From positions 372,001-436,000 of the forward strand of contig NZ_OEQH01000001.1 of assembly GCF_900240385.1 (NCBI RefSeq): DNA of 64,000 bases. The letters run 5' to 3'. The translations under genes and the position numbers were made by a program. Source of the stretch: Clostridium minihomine (GTDB taxonomy: Bacteria > Bacillota > Clostridia > Oscillospirales > Acutalibacteraceae). The notes below the pieces were generated by a model. The model worked only from the letters and a program-made list of their open reading frames with translations, was not told the origin of the DNA and did no database searches. Positions 1 to 8,117 of this stretch are shown in pieces (the stretch's first letter is position 1; every line of letters starts with the position of its first letter).

Positions 1-45
1 TATTTACACTGGAATCGAGTATTTCAGAATACTTTTGCTTGTTTT

Positions 46-1455
46 TTAGCAGTCAAAGCCAAAATAACGATTGGTATTGTGAAAAGAAATGTCCTGCACC
101 ATTTTGCCCAAGTATTCGATGTCGTCCGGATATTCGCCGTTTTCTACCCAAGTGCCAATCAGGTTGCACAGAATCCGACGGAAATACTCGTGGCGGGTAT
201 ACGACAAAAAGCTTCTGGAATCGGTCAGCATTCCTGTAAAGGTGCCAAGAACGCCCAGATTCGCCAGATTCACCATTTGGTCAATCATCCCAGTTTTGGT
301 GTCGTTAAACCACCAGGCAGAACCTTGCTGCAGCTGTCCGGGAGCTAATGTCCCCTGGAAGCAGCCTAAAATAGAGCCGACAACAGCATTATCCACGGGG
401 TTCAGGGGATAGATGATGGTTTTGGGGAGCTCGCCGGTTTTATTTAGTTCATTCAGGAACTGAACGGTGCTGTCTGCGCAAAAATGAGTGCCGATGCAGT
501 CAAACCCGGTGTCTGCCCCAAGGCGCTGGAACATGGCATCGTTGGTGTTGCGCAACGCCCCATAGTGCAGTTCCATTACCCAGCCCAGTTTGGCATATTT
601 TCTGCCCACAAACAGCAGAATTGCATATTTATATTTGTTGACTTCTTCCTGCGTCAAAGATTCACCGGCCAGACCCTTTTGCAGGACGGCATCCAGTTCT
701 TCTTCCGAAGCCGGGTTATAGATGAGATAGTCCAAACCGTGATCAGAAGCCCGGCAGCCCATGCGATTGAAGAATTCCATGCGCTTTTCCAGTGCTGCTT
801 TCACGTCTGCAATGTTCTTTATCGATACGCCGCTGACTATTTCCAGCTGTTTCATATAGTCGCTAAAGCCTGCTTTGTTGATGTTCATTACTTTGTCGGG
901 GCGCCATGCAGGAACCACTTTTACATCAAAAGTAGGGTCATCTTTTAGTTTCTGGTGCCATTCCAAAGAGTCAATGGGATCATCCGTGGTAGCAATGGCT
1001 TTTACATTGGACTGTTTGATCAGACCGCGAACGCTCATGCCGTCTTCCTGCAGCTTTTGATTGCACAGGTTCCAGACTTCTTCGGCGGTGTCTGCATTCA
1101 AAACGCCGTAATAGCCAAAATAACGCTGCAGTTCTAAATGAGTCCAGTGATACAGGGGATTACCAATGGCCCGGGGCAGGCACTCGGCAAATTTTTGGAA
1201 TTTTTCGCGGTCAGTGCTTTTGCTGCCGGTGATGAACTCTTCATCCACCCCGCAGGAACGAATCAGCCGCCATTTGTAATGGTCGCCGCCCAGCCATACC
1301 TGAGTAATATTTTCAAATTTACGGTTTTCGGCAATCTCCTGCGGATTAATATGGCAGTGATAGTCAATCACCGGCATTTTGCTGGCGTAATCGTGAAACA
1401 GCGTTTTTGCTGTTTCATTGGACAGCAGAAAATCTTGATCCATAAATTTTTTCAT
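46..1455 (-). CDS. uxaC: Glucuronate isomerase (uronate isomerase)
   Basis: This enzyme interconverts D-glucuronate with D-fructuronate and D-galacturonate with D-tagaturonate, the first cytoplasmic step of hexuronate breakdown. The protein has about 469 residues, the usual family length, and carries the HxH metal site near residues 33-35 (DYHCHINPQE), typical of this amidohydrolase-superfamily member. I start it at the ATG at 1455 because GGAGG lies 8 nt upstream; an in-frame upstream extension overlaps the Shine-Dalgarno sequence and is unlikely. It follows the LacI-type regulator with a 15-nt gap, so the two are probably co-transcribed from the operator-bearing promoter near 2510-2536. Confidence 0.96.
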   Translation of the reverse strand: MKKFMDQDFLLSNETAKTLFHDYASKMPVIDYHCHINPQEIAENRKFENITQVWLGGDHYKWRLIRSCGVDEEFITGSKSTDREKFQKFAECLPRAIGNPLYHWTHLELQRYFGYYGVLNADTAEEVWNLCNQKLQEDGMSVRGLIKQSNVKAIATTDDPIDSLEWHQKLKDDPTFDVKVVPAWRPDKVMNINKAGFSDYMKQLEIVSGVSIKNIADVKAALEKRMEFFNRMGCRASDHGLDYLIYNPASEEELDAVLQKGLAGESLTQEEVNKYKYAILLFVGRKYAKLGWVMELHYGALRNTNDAMFQRLGADTGFDCIGTHFCADSTVQFLNELNKTGELPKTIIYPLNPVDNAVVGSILGCFQGTLAPGQLQQGSAWWFNDTKTGMIDQMVNLANLGVLGTFTGMLTDSRSFLSYTRHEYFRRILCNLIGTWVENGEYPDDIEYLGKMVQDISFHNTNRYFGFDC

Positions 1456-1470
1456 TTTCCAGTCCTCCAA

Positions 1471-2466
1471 TTATGATTCTTTTGTTATTTGAAAGGTATC
1501 TTGTTGCACCAATTTTGCAGAAATAACCATTTTTTGCGGAACGCTTTTTTTGGCAAGAATTCCGGTTAACATATTGATAGCGGCGGGGCAAAGGGTGTCA
1601 AGCATATTGTCCACGGTGGTAAGGGCAGGGGAACTGCACTGGGCCAAAATAGAATTATTAAACCCAATCACAGGCATGGTCTGCTTTTTTTCTTCTAATG
1701 CTTTCAGGGCTCCGACAGCCAGAAGATCCTCTGAAGTCATGATAGCATCAAATTTTATTTTTCTTTCCATCAGATCCACCACACAGTCCTTTACTTCTGC
1801 AATGGATTTTGGAACCTGCACCATTAAATTTTCCTGAAAAGGCAGATTGCACCGCCTTAATCCCGCTTTATAGCCGTTTATTTTGGAACAGCCGCTGTAA
1901 GTTAAGGTGTCGTATAAATACAGGATATTCGTATATCCTTGTTTTTGAAGAAGAAAAACGTTGTCAGAAACGGCTGCTTCTTCATCGCAATAAACACAAT
2001 AGGTGTTGGGCAGCTCCACCAGGCCGTTAATAATAATGACCGGCACCTGTTTTGCTGCATTTTCAATGTGTGAGTTATCCACATTTTCTTTAAAGGCAGA
2101 GCCGATTAAAATCACCGCATCCACCCGTTTGGCCAAAAGCAGTTCCAAATATTTTTTCTTGTTTTCCAAATCGTTTCCGGTGCAGCACAGCAGTGCATCA
2201 AATCCCTGCTGGCGCAAAAGCCCTTCCACCAAAGACACCGCTTTGGCGTAAAAGGTATCCGAAATATCTGTGCACAATATCCCGATGATTTTCATGGTGT
2301 TCAAATTTAGCCCTCGGGCAAATGCATTGGGGGTGTATTCTTCTGCACGAATGATTTCCATTACTTTGTCCCGGGTTACGGCGCTTACATTGGGACTGCC
2401 GTTGAGTACCCGTGACACTGTGGCGATGGAAACGCCGCTGCGTTCTGCAATATCATAAATATTCAT
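1471..2466 (-). CDS. LacI-family transcriptional regulator of the hexuronate genes
   Basis: DNA-binding repressor of about 331 residues. An N-terminal LacI helix-turn-helix (YDIAERSGVSIATVSRVLNG, residues 4-23) is followed by a periplasmic-binding-protein-like sensor domain. The start is placed at the ATG at 2466, with AGGTGG 11 nt upstream; a GTG at 2481 overlaps that ribosome site. The same near-palindrome occurs downstream of its own promoter and at the transcription start of uxaB, so it probably represses both divergent units. The inducer is likely a uronate or pathway intermediate, inferred only from the neighbours uxaC, uxaB and uxaA. Confidence 0.9.
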   Translation of the reverse strand: MNIYDIAERSGVSIATVSRVLNGSPNVSAVTRDKVMEIIRAEEYTPNAFARGLNLNTMKIIGILCTDISDTFYAKAVSLVEGLLRQQGFDALLCCTGNDLENKKKYLELLLAKRVDAVILIGSAFKENVDNSHIENAAKQVPVIIINGLVELPNTYCVYCDEEAAVSDNVFLLQKQGYTNILYLYDTLTYSGCSKINGYKAGLRRCNLPFQENLMVQVPKSIAEVKDCVVDLMERKIKFDAIMTSEDLLAVGALKALEEKKQTMPVIGFNNSILAQCSSPALTTVDNMLDTLCPAAINMLTGILAKKSVPQKMVISAKLVQQDTFQITKES

Positions 2467-2489
2467 AAAACAGGGTACCACCTCTTTTT

Positions 2490-2503
2490 TGTAAGTGCTT
2501 ACA
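2490..2503. promoter_or_regulatory. LacI-type operator of the regulator-uxaC unit
   Basis: TGTAAGTGCTTACA has palindromic 6-bp outer arms. It sits just downstream of the leftward -10 box and is the reverse complement of the site in front of uxaB. Autoregulation is inferred from its position. Confidence 0.8.
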
Positions 2504-2507
2504 ATTG

Positions 2508-2536
2508 AGTATATCCCTTTTTGTTGAAAAAATCAA
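2508..2536 (-). promoter_or_regulatory. SigA-type promoter of the regulator-uxaC unit
   Basis: Read on the minus strand there is TTGATT (2536-2531), a 17-nt spacer and TATACT (2513-2508). The operator at 2490-2503 overlaps the predicted transcription start. Confidence 0.75.
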
Positions 2537-2606
2537 GAAGTTTTTCGAAAAAATTAGCATTTTTAAGAGCTGTATTGAATATTTATGAGGATTCAAGAAA
2601 ACTCTA

Positions 2607-2634
2607 TTGACATTTACTCTTGGAATGATACAAT
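2607..2634 (+). promoter_or_regulatory. SigA-type promoter of uxaB-uxaA
   Basis: A TTGACA box at 2607-2612, a 16-nt spacer and TACAAT at 2629-2634. The LacI-type operator begins 6 nt after the -10 box. Confidence 0.8.
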
Positions 2635-2640
2635 GTTAAA

Positions 2641-2654
2641 TGTAAGCACTTACA
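2641..2654. promoter_or_regulatory. LacI-type operator of uxaB-uxaA
   Basis: TGTAAGCACTTACA covers the predicted transcription start of uxaB, where bound repressor would block initiation. It is the reverse complement of the site at 2490-2503. Confidence 0.8.
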
Positions 2655-2678
2655 TCACAAAAAGGAGCATTTTTTGCT

Positions 2679-4154
2679 ATGAAACAAATTCATGAGATTC
2701 ATTCGCGCACACCTCGTGATATAAAGGTGATACAGTTTGGGGAAGGTAATTTTTTAAGAGCCTTTGTGGATTATTTTATTGATATCGCCAATGAAAAAGG
2801 TGTTTTTAACGGCGATGTGGCGGTTGTAAAACCGATTTCTTTCGGCAATCTGGACCGGTTCCGTAAGCAGGACAACCTGTATACGGTTTCTTTGCGGGGC
2901 AGGATGAATGGCGAGCCTTATGTGGAAAACCGGGTGGTTACCTGCATTAGACAAACTGTGGATGCGTATGAGCAATATGAAGAATATACCGCTTTGGCAA
3001 AGCTTCCGTCTTTGCGGTTTGTGGTGTCCAATACCACCGAGGCCGGTATTGTTTATGATGAAACCGACTGTTTCGAGCTGACCCCGCCCAACACTTACCC
3101 GGGCAAGCTGACGAAATTTTTATACGAACGTTATCAGGCCTTTGATGGTGCGGCTGAGAAAGGTTTGATTATTCTGCCGGTGGAATTGATTGAAAATAAC
3201 GGCGGCAAGTTGCGTGACTGTGTGAATCAGCTGATTGCCCTGTGGAAGTTGGGGGATGCGTTCCAAAGCTGGGTAGCAGAAAACTGCGTGTTCTGCAGCA
3301 CTTTGGTGGATCGCATTGTCAGCGGTTACCCCAGAGATGAAGCGGAGAAAATCTGCAAAGAAGAATTGGGGTATCAGGATGAACTGCTGGATGCTGGCGA
3401 ACCCTTTGCATTGTGGGTGATTGAGAGCGATAAGGATATTTCTGGGGAACTTCCGCTGGATGAATTGGGCAAAAACGGGATGGAAGTGATCTTTACCAAT
3501 GATCAAAAGCCTTATCGCGAAAGAAAAGTCCGTATTTTGAACGGTGCTCATACTTCTTGTGTTCTGGCGGCCTATTTAACAGGCAAAAATATTGTGCGGG
3601 ACGCCATGCAAGACAAGCTTTGCCGCACTTTAATGGAGCGAATTGTCTTTGACGAAATTGTTCCCACGGTCAAGCTGCCCAAAGAGCAAGCGGTAGCTTT
3701 TGCCAATTCGGTTCTGGAGCGATTTGACAATCCTTTTGTGGATCACGAAATCCTCTCCATTGCCCTGAACTCCGTTTCAAAGTGGAAATCCAGAATTCTG
3801 CCCACCTTCCGGGATCAGTATGAACAGACCAAAACACTGCCCAAGCACCTGACCTTCTCCTTTGCGGCGCTTTTGGCTTTCTATACTTCTGACACTATGG
3901 AAGACGGAATGATGGTGGGGGATCGAAACGGCCAGCCCTATCACATCAAAGACGATGAGTCGGTGATGGAATTCTTTCAGAAAAACAGCAAAAAAACGGC
4001 TTCGGAATATGTTCAGGCAGCGGCCTCTCACCAGGAATTCTGGGGAGAGGACTTGACACAGTACCATGGATTTGCCCCTATGGTGACTGATTATTTGGAG
4101 GACATCCGTGCCAATGGGATGACGTCTGCCATTGAAAAGCTGCTGGCAAAATAA
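2679..4154 (+). CDS. uxaB: Tagaturonate reductase (altronate oxidoreductase)
   Basis: NADH-dependent reduction of tagaturonate to altronate in the galacturonate branch of hexuronate catabolism. The 491-residue protein has an N-terminal Rossmann segment (VIQFGEGNFLRAFVDYF, near residue 17) and the C-terminal mannitol-dehydrogenase-family domain with the KVRILNGAHTS motif holding the catalytic Lys, Asn and His. The start has AAGGAG about 12 nt upstream. It lies 18 nt before uxaA and is transcribed with it. The family also includes fructuronate reductase (UxuB), but the adjacent altronate dehydratase favours UxaB. Confidence 0.94.
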   Translation: MKQIHEIHSRTPRDIKVIQFGEGNFLRAFVDYFIDIANEKGVFNGDVAVVKPISFGNLDRFRKQDNLYTVSLRGRMNGEPYVENRVVTCIRQTVDAYEQYEEYTALAKLPSLRFVVSNTTEAGIVYDETDCFELTPPNTYPGKLTKFLYERYQAFDGAAEKGLIILPVELIENNGGKLRDCVNQLIALWKLGDAFQSWVAENCVFCSTLVDRIVSGYPRDEAEKICKEELGYQDELLDAGEPFALWVIESDKDISGELPLDELGKNGMEVIFTNDQKPYRERKVRILNGAHTSCVLAAYLTGKNIVRDAMQDKLCRTLMERIVFDEIVPTVKLPKEQAVAFANSVLERFDNPFVDHEILSIALNSVSKWKSRILPTFRDQYEQTKTLPKHLTFSFAALLAFYTSDTMEDGMMVGDRNGQPYHIKDDESVMEFFQKNSKKTASEYVQAAASHQEFWGEDLTQYHGFAPMVTDYLEDIRANGMTSAIEKLLAK

Positions 4155-4172
4155 AAGGTTGGAGGCTTTTTT

Positions 4173-5657
4173 ATGAAACAGTTTTATAAAATTAACCCCA
4201 AGGATACTGTGATTGTTGCCTTGCAGCCGATTCCCGCGGGAACGGTGCTGCAAGTAGAAGAAAAAGAGTTAAAAGTAATTTCTGATATTCCCCCCGGACA
4301 TAAAATCGCCTTGGGAGATATTGCACAGGGGGATCCGATTATCAAATACGGTTTCCCCATTGGTACCGCTGCGCACCCCATTGCACAGGGGGAGTGGATT
4401 CATACACACAACGTGAAAACGACTTTGGGCGATCTGTTGGATTATACCTATACCCCGGATTTTCATGAGCTGGAGGCCATTGCGCCAAAAAGCTTTCAGG
4501 GATATCGGCGCCATGACGGCAAAGTGGGCATCCGAAACGAGGTTTGGATTGTTCCCACCGTTGGTTGTGTCAACGCCATTGTAAAGGCGATTGAACTGGA
4601 ATCCCAGCAGTTTTTAATCCCGGAATTGGACGGAATCTTCTGTTATACCCATCCCTATGGCTGTTCTCAGCTTTCTGAAGATCATACCAATACGCAGCTG
4701 GCACTGGCGGGAATGGTTCGCCACCCCAATGCCGGTGCGGTGTTGGTGGTGGGCCTGGGCTGCGAAAATAATACCATGGAACAGATGAAATCCATTTTGG
4801 GCGACTATGATTCGGATCGTGTGAAGTTTTTGGTCTGTCAGGAGCACGAGGACGAAATAGCGGAAGGCATTAAGTTGATGGAAGAGCTTTGCCGTTTTGC
4901 TTCTCAATTCCACCGGGAGGAATGCAGCGTTTCTGACTTGGTGATCGGCCTGAAATGCGGCGGATCCGACGGGTTTTCCGGCATTACCGCCAACCCCTTG
5001 GTGGGTGCGTTTTCTGACTTGCTGGTTTCTCAAGGCGGAACCAGCATCTTAACCGAAGTGCCCGAAATGTTTGGTGCAGAAACCATTTTGATGAATCGCA
5101 GCAAAGACCGTCAGACTTTTGAAAAGACGGTGGATTTGATTAATAACTTTAAAAAATATTTTATGCGTTATGGGGAAGAGATCGACTCTAACCCGTCCCC
5201 CGGCAATAAAGCGGGTGGTATCACAACGCTGGAGGACAAGTCTTTGGGGTGCATCCAAAAGGGCGGCACAGCCAAGGTGGTGGATGTGCTGGGTTATGGT
5301 CAGGCAGTCACACAAAAGGGACTGAACCTGCTTCAGGCCCCCGGCAATGATCTGGTGGCTTCTACGGCTCTGGCAATTTCCGGTGCGCATATGGTGCTGT
5401 TTACCACAGGGCGGGGAACTCCCTTTGCCTGTCCGGTTCCCACTGTCAAAATTTCCAGCAATACGGCGCTCAGCCAGAAAAAATCTGGCTGGATTGACTT
5501 TAACGCCGGCCAGCTTTTGGAAGGCCGGTCTATGAAAGAGGTTGCCGGGGAATTCTTTAATTTTGTGGTAGATGTAGCTTCCGGTGTTTCACAGGCGAAG
5601 TCTGAATCGCTGGACAAACGAGATTTGCCGATTTTTAAAGACGGCGTAACCTTGTAA
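4173..5657 (+). CDS. uxaA: Altronate dehydratase
   Basis: Dehydrates D-altronate to 2-keto-3-deoxygluconate. The 494-residue protein has an N-terminal SAF domain (about residues 1-90) and the large UxaA catalytic part, with GYRRHDGKVGIRNE after the SAF domain and a conserved GLKCGGSDGFSG segment in the middle. A TTGGAGG ribosome site precedes the ATG. It is the last gene of the operon and is followed by a clear terminator. No KDG kinase or KDPG aldolase lies in this window, so the pathway is completed elsewhere. Confidence 0.95.
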   Translation: MKQFYKINPKDTVIVALQPIPAGTVLQVEEKELKVISDIPPGHKIALGDIAQGDPIIKYGFPIGTAAHPIAQGEWIHTHNVKTTLGDLLDYTYTPDFHELEAIAPKSFQGYRRHDGKVGIRNEVWIVPTVGCVNAIVKAIELESQQFLIPELDGIFCYTHPYGCSQLSEDHTNTQLALAGMVRHPNAGAVLVVGLGCENNTMEQMKSILGDYDSDRVKFLVCQEHEDEIAEGIKLMEELCRFASQFHREECSVSDLVIGLKCGGSDGFSGITANPLVGAFSDLLVSQGGTSILTEVPEMFGAETILMNRSKDRQTFEKTVDLINNFKKYFMRYGEEIDSNPSPGNKAGGITTLEDKSLGCIQKGGTAKVVDVLGYGQAVTQKGLNLLQAPGNDLVASTALAISGAHMVLFTTGRGTPFACPVPTVKISSNTALSQKKSGWIDFNAGQLLEGRSMKEVAGEFFNFVVDVASGVSQAKSESLDKRDLPIFKDGVTL

Positions 5658-5685
5658 TTCTTTTGCTTTTATCCATTCCCTTCTA

Positions 5686-5720
5686 AGAGGCGTTTCTGTA
5701 TTGCAGAAGCGCCTCTTTTT
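5686..5720 (+). terminator. Rho-independent terminator after uxaA
   Basis: A 13-bp stem with one mismatch (AGAGGCGTTTCTG pairing with CAGAAGCGCCTCT), a 5-nt loop, and a run of T. Confidence 0.9.
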
Positions 5721-5840
5721 GCCCCTCAACAATAGAAATTAAAAGTTTTAACTATTTTAAAAAGACAAGGATTTAAAATCATATGAATGGTATAAAAAAC
5801 GAATTTATTTCGGATTCGACAAAATTTTTGTTTTAATGGC

Positions 5841-5869
5841 TTGACTTTTCTGACAAAGAGGGTTATAAT
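5841..5869 (+). promoter_or_regulatory. Strong SigA-type promoter of the decarboxylase subunit operon
   Basis: TTGACT at 5841-5846, a 17-nt spacer and a perfect TATAAT at 5864-5869. Transcription would start near 5876, giving a leader of about 225 nt before the first start codon. Confidence 0.85.
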
Positions 5870-5875
5870 GCAAGT

Positions 5876-5992
5876 AAATTAAATAGTGATTGTTACCGGT
5901 TGGGCAGGCGTTCGAAATATGAATTCCTGTTTTCAAGATTTTGAGCTTTAAGGGTGGGAAGCTTCTGAAAGGAAGCTTGTCCCCCTTTTTTT
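5876..5992 (+). promoter_or_regulatory. Structured leader RNA with intrinsic terminator (candidate riboswitch or attenuator)
   Basis: The leader between the promoter and the gamma-subunit gene folds into a hairpin at 5905-5929 (CAGG and TTC pairing with GAA and CCTG) and then a GC-rich terminator hairpin at 5952-5985 followed by seven T. AGCTT at 5944-5948 can also pair with AAGCT at 5959-5963, part of the terminator's 5' arm, so two exclusive folds are possible. I do not recognise a known riboswitch consensus. The ligand is unknown; sodium or a carboxylate are guesses from the downstream genes. Confidence 0.55.
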
Positions 5993-6100
5993 GTCGTCTT
6001 TTTCCGGTAAGCTCCTTTCAGCGGGCAACAACCATCGTTTGGCTTGATATCGGCATTCTACAGCTGGTTAAATGACATCAAGTGAAATGGAGGGGTTAAA

Positions 6101-6250
6101 ATGACTGTTGCAGAAGCTGCTTTGGTCGGTCTTTTTTGTATGTCGCTTGTATTTTCTATTCTGGCGGTCCTGTATTTCCTGATCCGCATTTTTACGGTGG
6201 GAATTCAGCGAATTGAAAACAAACGCACCAAAAATTCAGATCAGAGATAG
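6101..6250 (+). CDS. Small gamma-type subunit of a sodium-translocating decarboxylase
   Basis: A 49-residue single-pass membrane protein. Its hydrophobic helix spans about residues 8-33, followed by a short basic, polar tail, matching the OadG/sodium-pump gamma family, though at the short end. AGGGG precedes the ATG at 6101. It ends 11 nt before the beta subunit, the usual gamma-beta pairing. It probably anchors and stabilises the membrane complex. The call rests on size, topology and context, because such short proteins have weak sequence signatures. Confidence 0.75.
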   Translation: MTVAEAALVGLFCMSLVFSILAVLYFLIRIFTVGIQRIENKRTKNSDQR

Positions 6251-6261
6251 GAGGAAGAACG

Positions 6262-7395
6262 TTGTTTATTGAAGCGATTAAAACGCTTGTTCAGGATTCT
6301 GGCTTTGCTGCCTTGACTTGGCAAAGCGGTGTTATGATTTTATTGTCCTTAATTCTAATTTATTTGGCCATTGTCAAGAAATTTGAGCCGTTGTTGTTAT
6401 TGCCCATTGCTTTTGGTATGCTGCTGATTAACCTGCCGATTACCGGGTTGATGACCGGGCCGGTAGACGGACAGGCCGGCGGTCTTCTTTACTACTTATA
6501 TCAGGGCGTGAAACTGGGAATTTATCCTTCCCTTATTTTTCTTGGTATCGGCACGATGACCGACTTTGGTCCTTTGATTGCCCGCCCCAGCAGTTTGTTT
6601 TTAGGGGCCGGCGCACAGTTTGGTATTGTCATTGCCTTTGTTGTGGCAATTGCACTGGGCTTTACTCCTCAAGAGGCGGCTTCCATCGGAATTATCGGCG
6701 GAGCCGACGGCCCCACGGCGATTTATTTAACCTCAAAATTGGCGCCGGAATTGCTGCCTTCCATTGCCATTGCGGCATACTCTTACATGGCACTGATTCC
6801 GTTGATTCAACCGCCGCTGATGCGCGCTTTAACCACTAAGAAAGAGCGCGAAATTAAAATGACCCAGCTGCGGGAAGTGTCAAAAGTTGAGAAAGTTTGT
6901 TTCCCTATTATGGTTTCCATTCTTTGCATTCTGTTGCTGCCTTCTGTGGCTCCGCTGATTGGTATGCTGATGCTGGGTAACTTGTTTAAAGAGTCCGGCG
7001 TAACAGAGCGCCTGTCCAGCACTGCTCAGAACGGCCTGATTAACGTTGTGACCATTTTCCTGGGCGTTACCGTTGGTGCAACTGCAACCGCAGAGCAGTT
7101 CCTGAGCCCCGCTACCTTGAAGATTGTGGTTTTGGGCTTGATGGCATTTGCTTTCAGTACCGTTGGCGGACTGCTTTTGGGTAAGCTGATGTGTTTCTTG
7201 TCCGGTGGGAAAATCAATCCCCTCATTGGTTCCGCGGGTGTTTCCGCAGTTCCCATGGCAGCCCGGGTTTCTCAGGTAGAAGGCCAAAAGGCCAACCCCG
7301 GAAACTATCTTTTGATGCATGCAATGGGCCCCAATGTGGCGGGTGTTATCGGTTCGGCGGTTGCTGCCGGTATCCTGCTGTCTTTGTTCCAATAA
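6262..7395 (+). CDS. oadB: Sodium ion-translocating decarboxylase, beta subunit
   Basis: Integral membrane subunit of the OadB/GcdB/MmdB family, which couples decarboxylation of a carboxybiotin carrier to sodium export. The 377-residue protein starts at TTG with AGGAGGA just upstream. It contains many membrane segments and the family-conserved GIIGGADGPTAIYLTSKLAPELL region (about residues 144-166), where the Asp of GGADGPT is thought to bind sodium. Neither the carboxyltransferase alpha subunit nor a biotin carrier is in the window, so the substrate (oxaloacetate, methylmalonyl-CoA, glutaconyl-CoA or malonate) cannot be assigned. Confidence 0.92.
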   Translation: MFIEAIKTLVQDSGFAALTWQSGVMILLSLILIYLAIVKKFEPLLLLPIAFGMLLINLPITGLMTGPVDGQAGGLLYYLYQGVKLGIYPSLIFLGIGTMTDFGPLIARPSSLFLGAGAQFGIVIAFVVAIALGFTPQEAASIGIIGGADGPTAIYLTSKLAPELLPSIAIAAYSYMALIPLIQPPLMRALTTKKEREIKMTQLREVSKVEKVCFPIMVSILCILLLPSVAPLIGMLMLGNLFKESGVTERLSSTAQNGLINVVTIFLGVTVGATATAEQFLSPATLKIVVLGLMAFAFSTVGGLLLGKLMCFLSGGKINPLIGSAGVSAVPMAARVSQVEGQKANPGNYLLMHAMGPNVAGVIGSAVAAGILLSLFQ

Positions 7396-7439
7396 GTTTA
7401 TAAGATCCTTTTGAAATATTTATTTTCCATGCTAGGGAG

Positions 7440-7469
7440 AGAGAAAAGACGTTCGGTCTTTTCTCTTTG
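7440..7469 (+). terminator. Terminator after the decarboxylase operon
   Basis: An 11-bp perfect stem (AGAGAAAAGAC with GTCTTTTCTCT) closed by GTTCG. The T-run is short. Confidence 0.7.
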
Positions 7470-7525
7470 TCCCATTTCTGGAAAAGATGATAAATAGCAA
7501 AAATATGGCAGGCAAGCTGCAAAAA

Positions 7526-7554
7526 ACGACGCTGAAAAAGAGCGTCGTTTTTTT
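7526..7554 (+). terminator. Second intrinsic terminator
   Basis: ACGACGCT (7526-7533) pairs with AGCGTCGT (7541-7548), with an A-rich 5' flank and a run of T. It could work in either direction and isolates the deoD remnant from the upstream operon. A 69-codon open frame running over it is not credible as a gene. Confidence 0.7.
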
Positions 7555-7652
7555 ATCTATCCTTTACTTTTTATGGATAATGTTATACTATTTAAGAGTA
7601 AATATAGCTGTTTTAATGAAAGAAGCAAAAGTGAAATGGAGGACGTGTTATC

Positions 7653-7760
7653 GTGCCCACCCCGCACAACGGAGTAAAAACGGTGTTAATGCCTGAAAAA
7701 CTGTTGTGAAAAACCTTTATCGCGGAAACCGCTCGAAACATCTGATTTTCTTTCATATCA
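7653..7760 (+). pseudogene. deoD: Remnant of the 5' end of deoD (purine nucleoside phosphorylase)
   Basis: A GTG with GGAGG 10 nt upstream opens a frame beginning PTPHN, then KTVLMP, an in-frame TGA, and FIAET in the same register. Clostridial DeoD proteins begin with MPTPHN, then KTVLMPGDPLRAKFIAET. Spacing from VLMP to FIAET is kept, with TGA where the family has Arg (CGA to TGA needs one transition), while about six codons are missing between PTPHN and KTVLMP. The rest of the gene (about 235 codons expected) is not recognisable before 8054. This is a decayed gene. The match is from memory of the family. Confidence 0.6.
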
Positions 7761-8053
7761 TAAGAAATCTTCTGGGCAGTTTTTTGTGCAGCCAAAAACA
7801 AATTCACTGAATTCTGGTTTGCAAAGGATCAGCATTGCCGTTAAAAACGGATAAATATATACTGTCTGTAATTTTATATGTATTTTATACATGGTTTGCA
7901 CTGGCTTTTGCAGAAGCGGGATAAGAAAAGCTCTGTTGCCGAATGTTAGGGTGGGGCAACGGGGCGCTTTGGATGCAAAGGAAACTTTTGATAAATGCTT
8001 TTGTAACACAAAAAAAGGAAAGACGGCAAAGCCGGCTTTTTAGGTGGTTCCTT
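7761..8053. other. Intergenic region with no recognisable gene
   Basis: AT-rich sequence after the deoD remnant with only short open frames lacking ribosome sites. A short hairpin with T-run (ACGGCAAAGCCGGCTTTTT, about 8022-8041) could terminate rightward transcription. Confidence 0.5.
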
Positions 8054-8097
8054 AAAAAATCGCGCCCCTTGTCCCGGTATGTTCGGGCAGGGGCGCG
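8054..8097 (-). terminator. Terminator of the cyclophilin gene
   Basis: On the minus strand, a long GC-rich stem (CGCGCCCCTGCCCG against CCGGGACAAGGGGCGCG, with a bulge) is followed by A and six T. Confidence 0.85.
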
Positions 8098-8117
8098 GAA
8101 TAGAAAAGATGGAGGAA

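Noticed and set aside
7487-7696. A 69-codon rightward open frame
   Set aside because: It runs across an intrinsic terminator and a promoter-like box; the real signal there is the deoD remnant in another frame.
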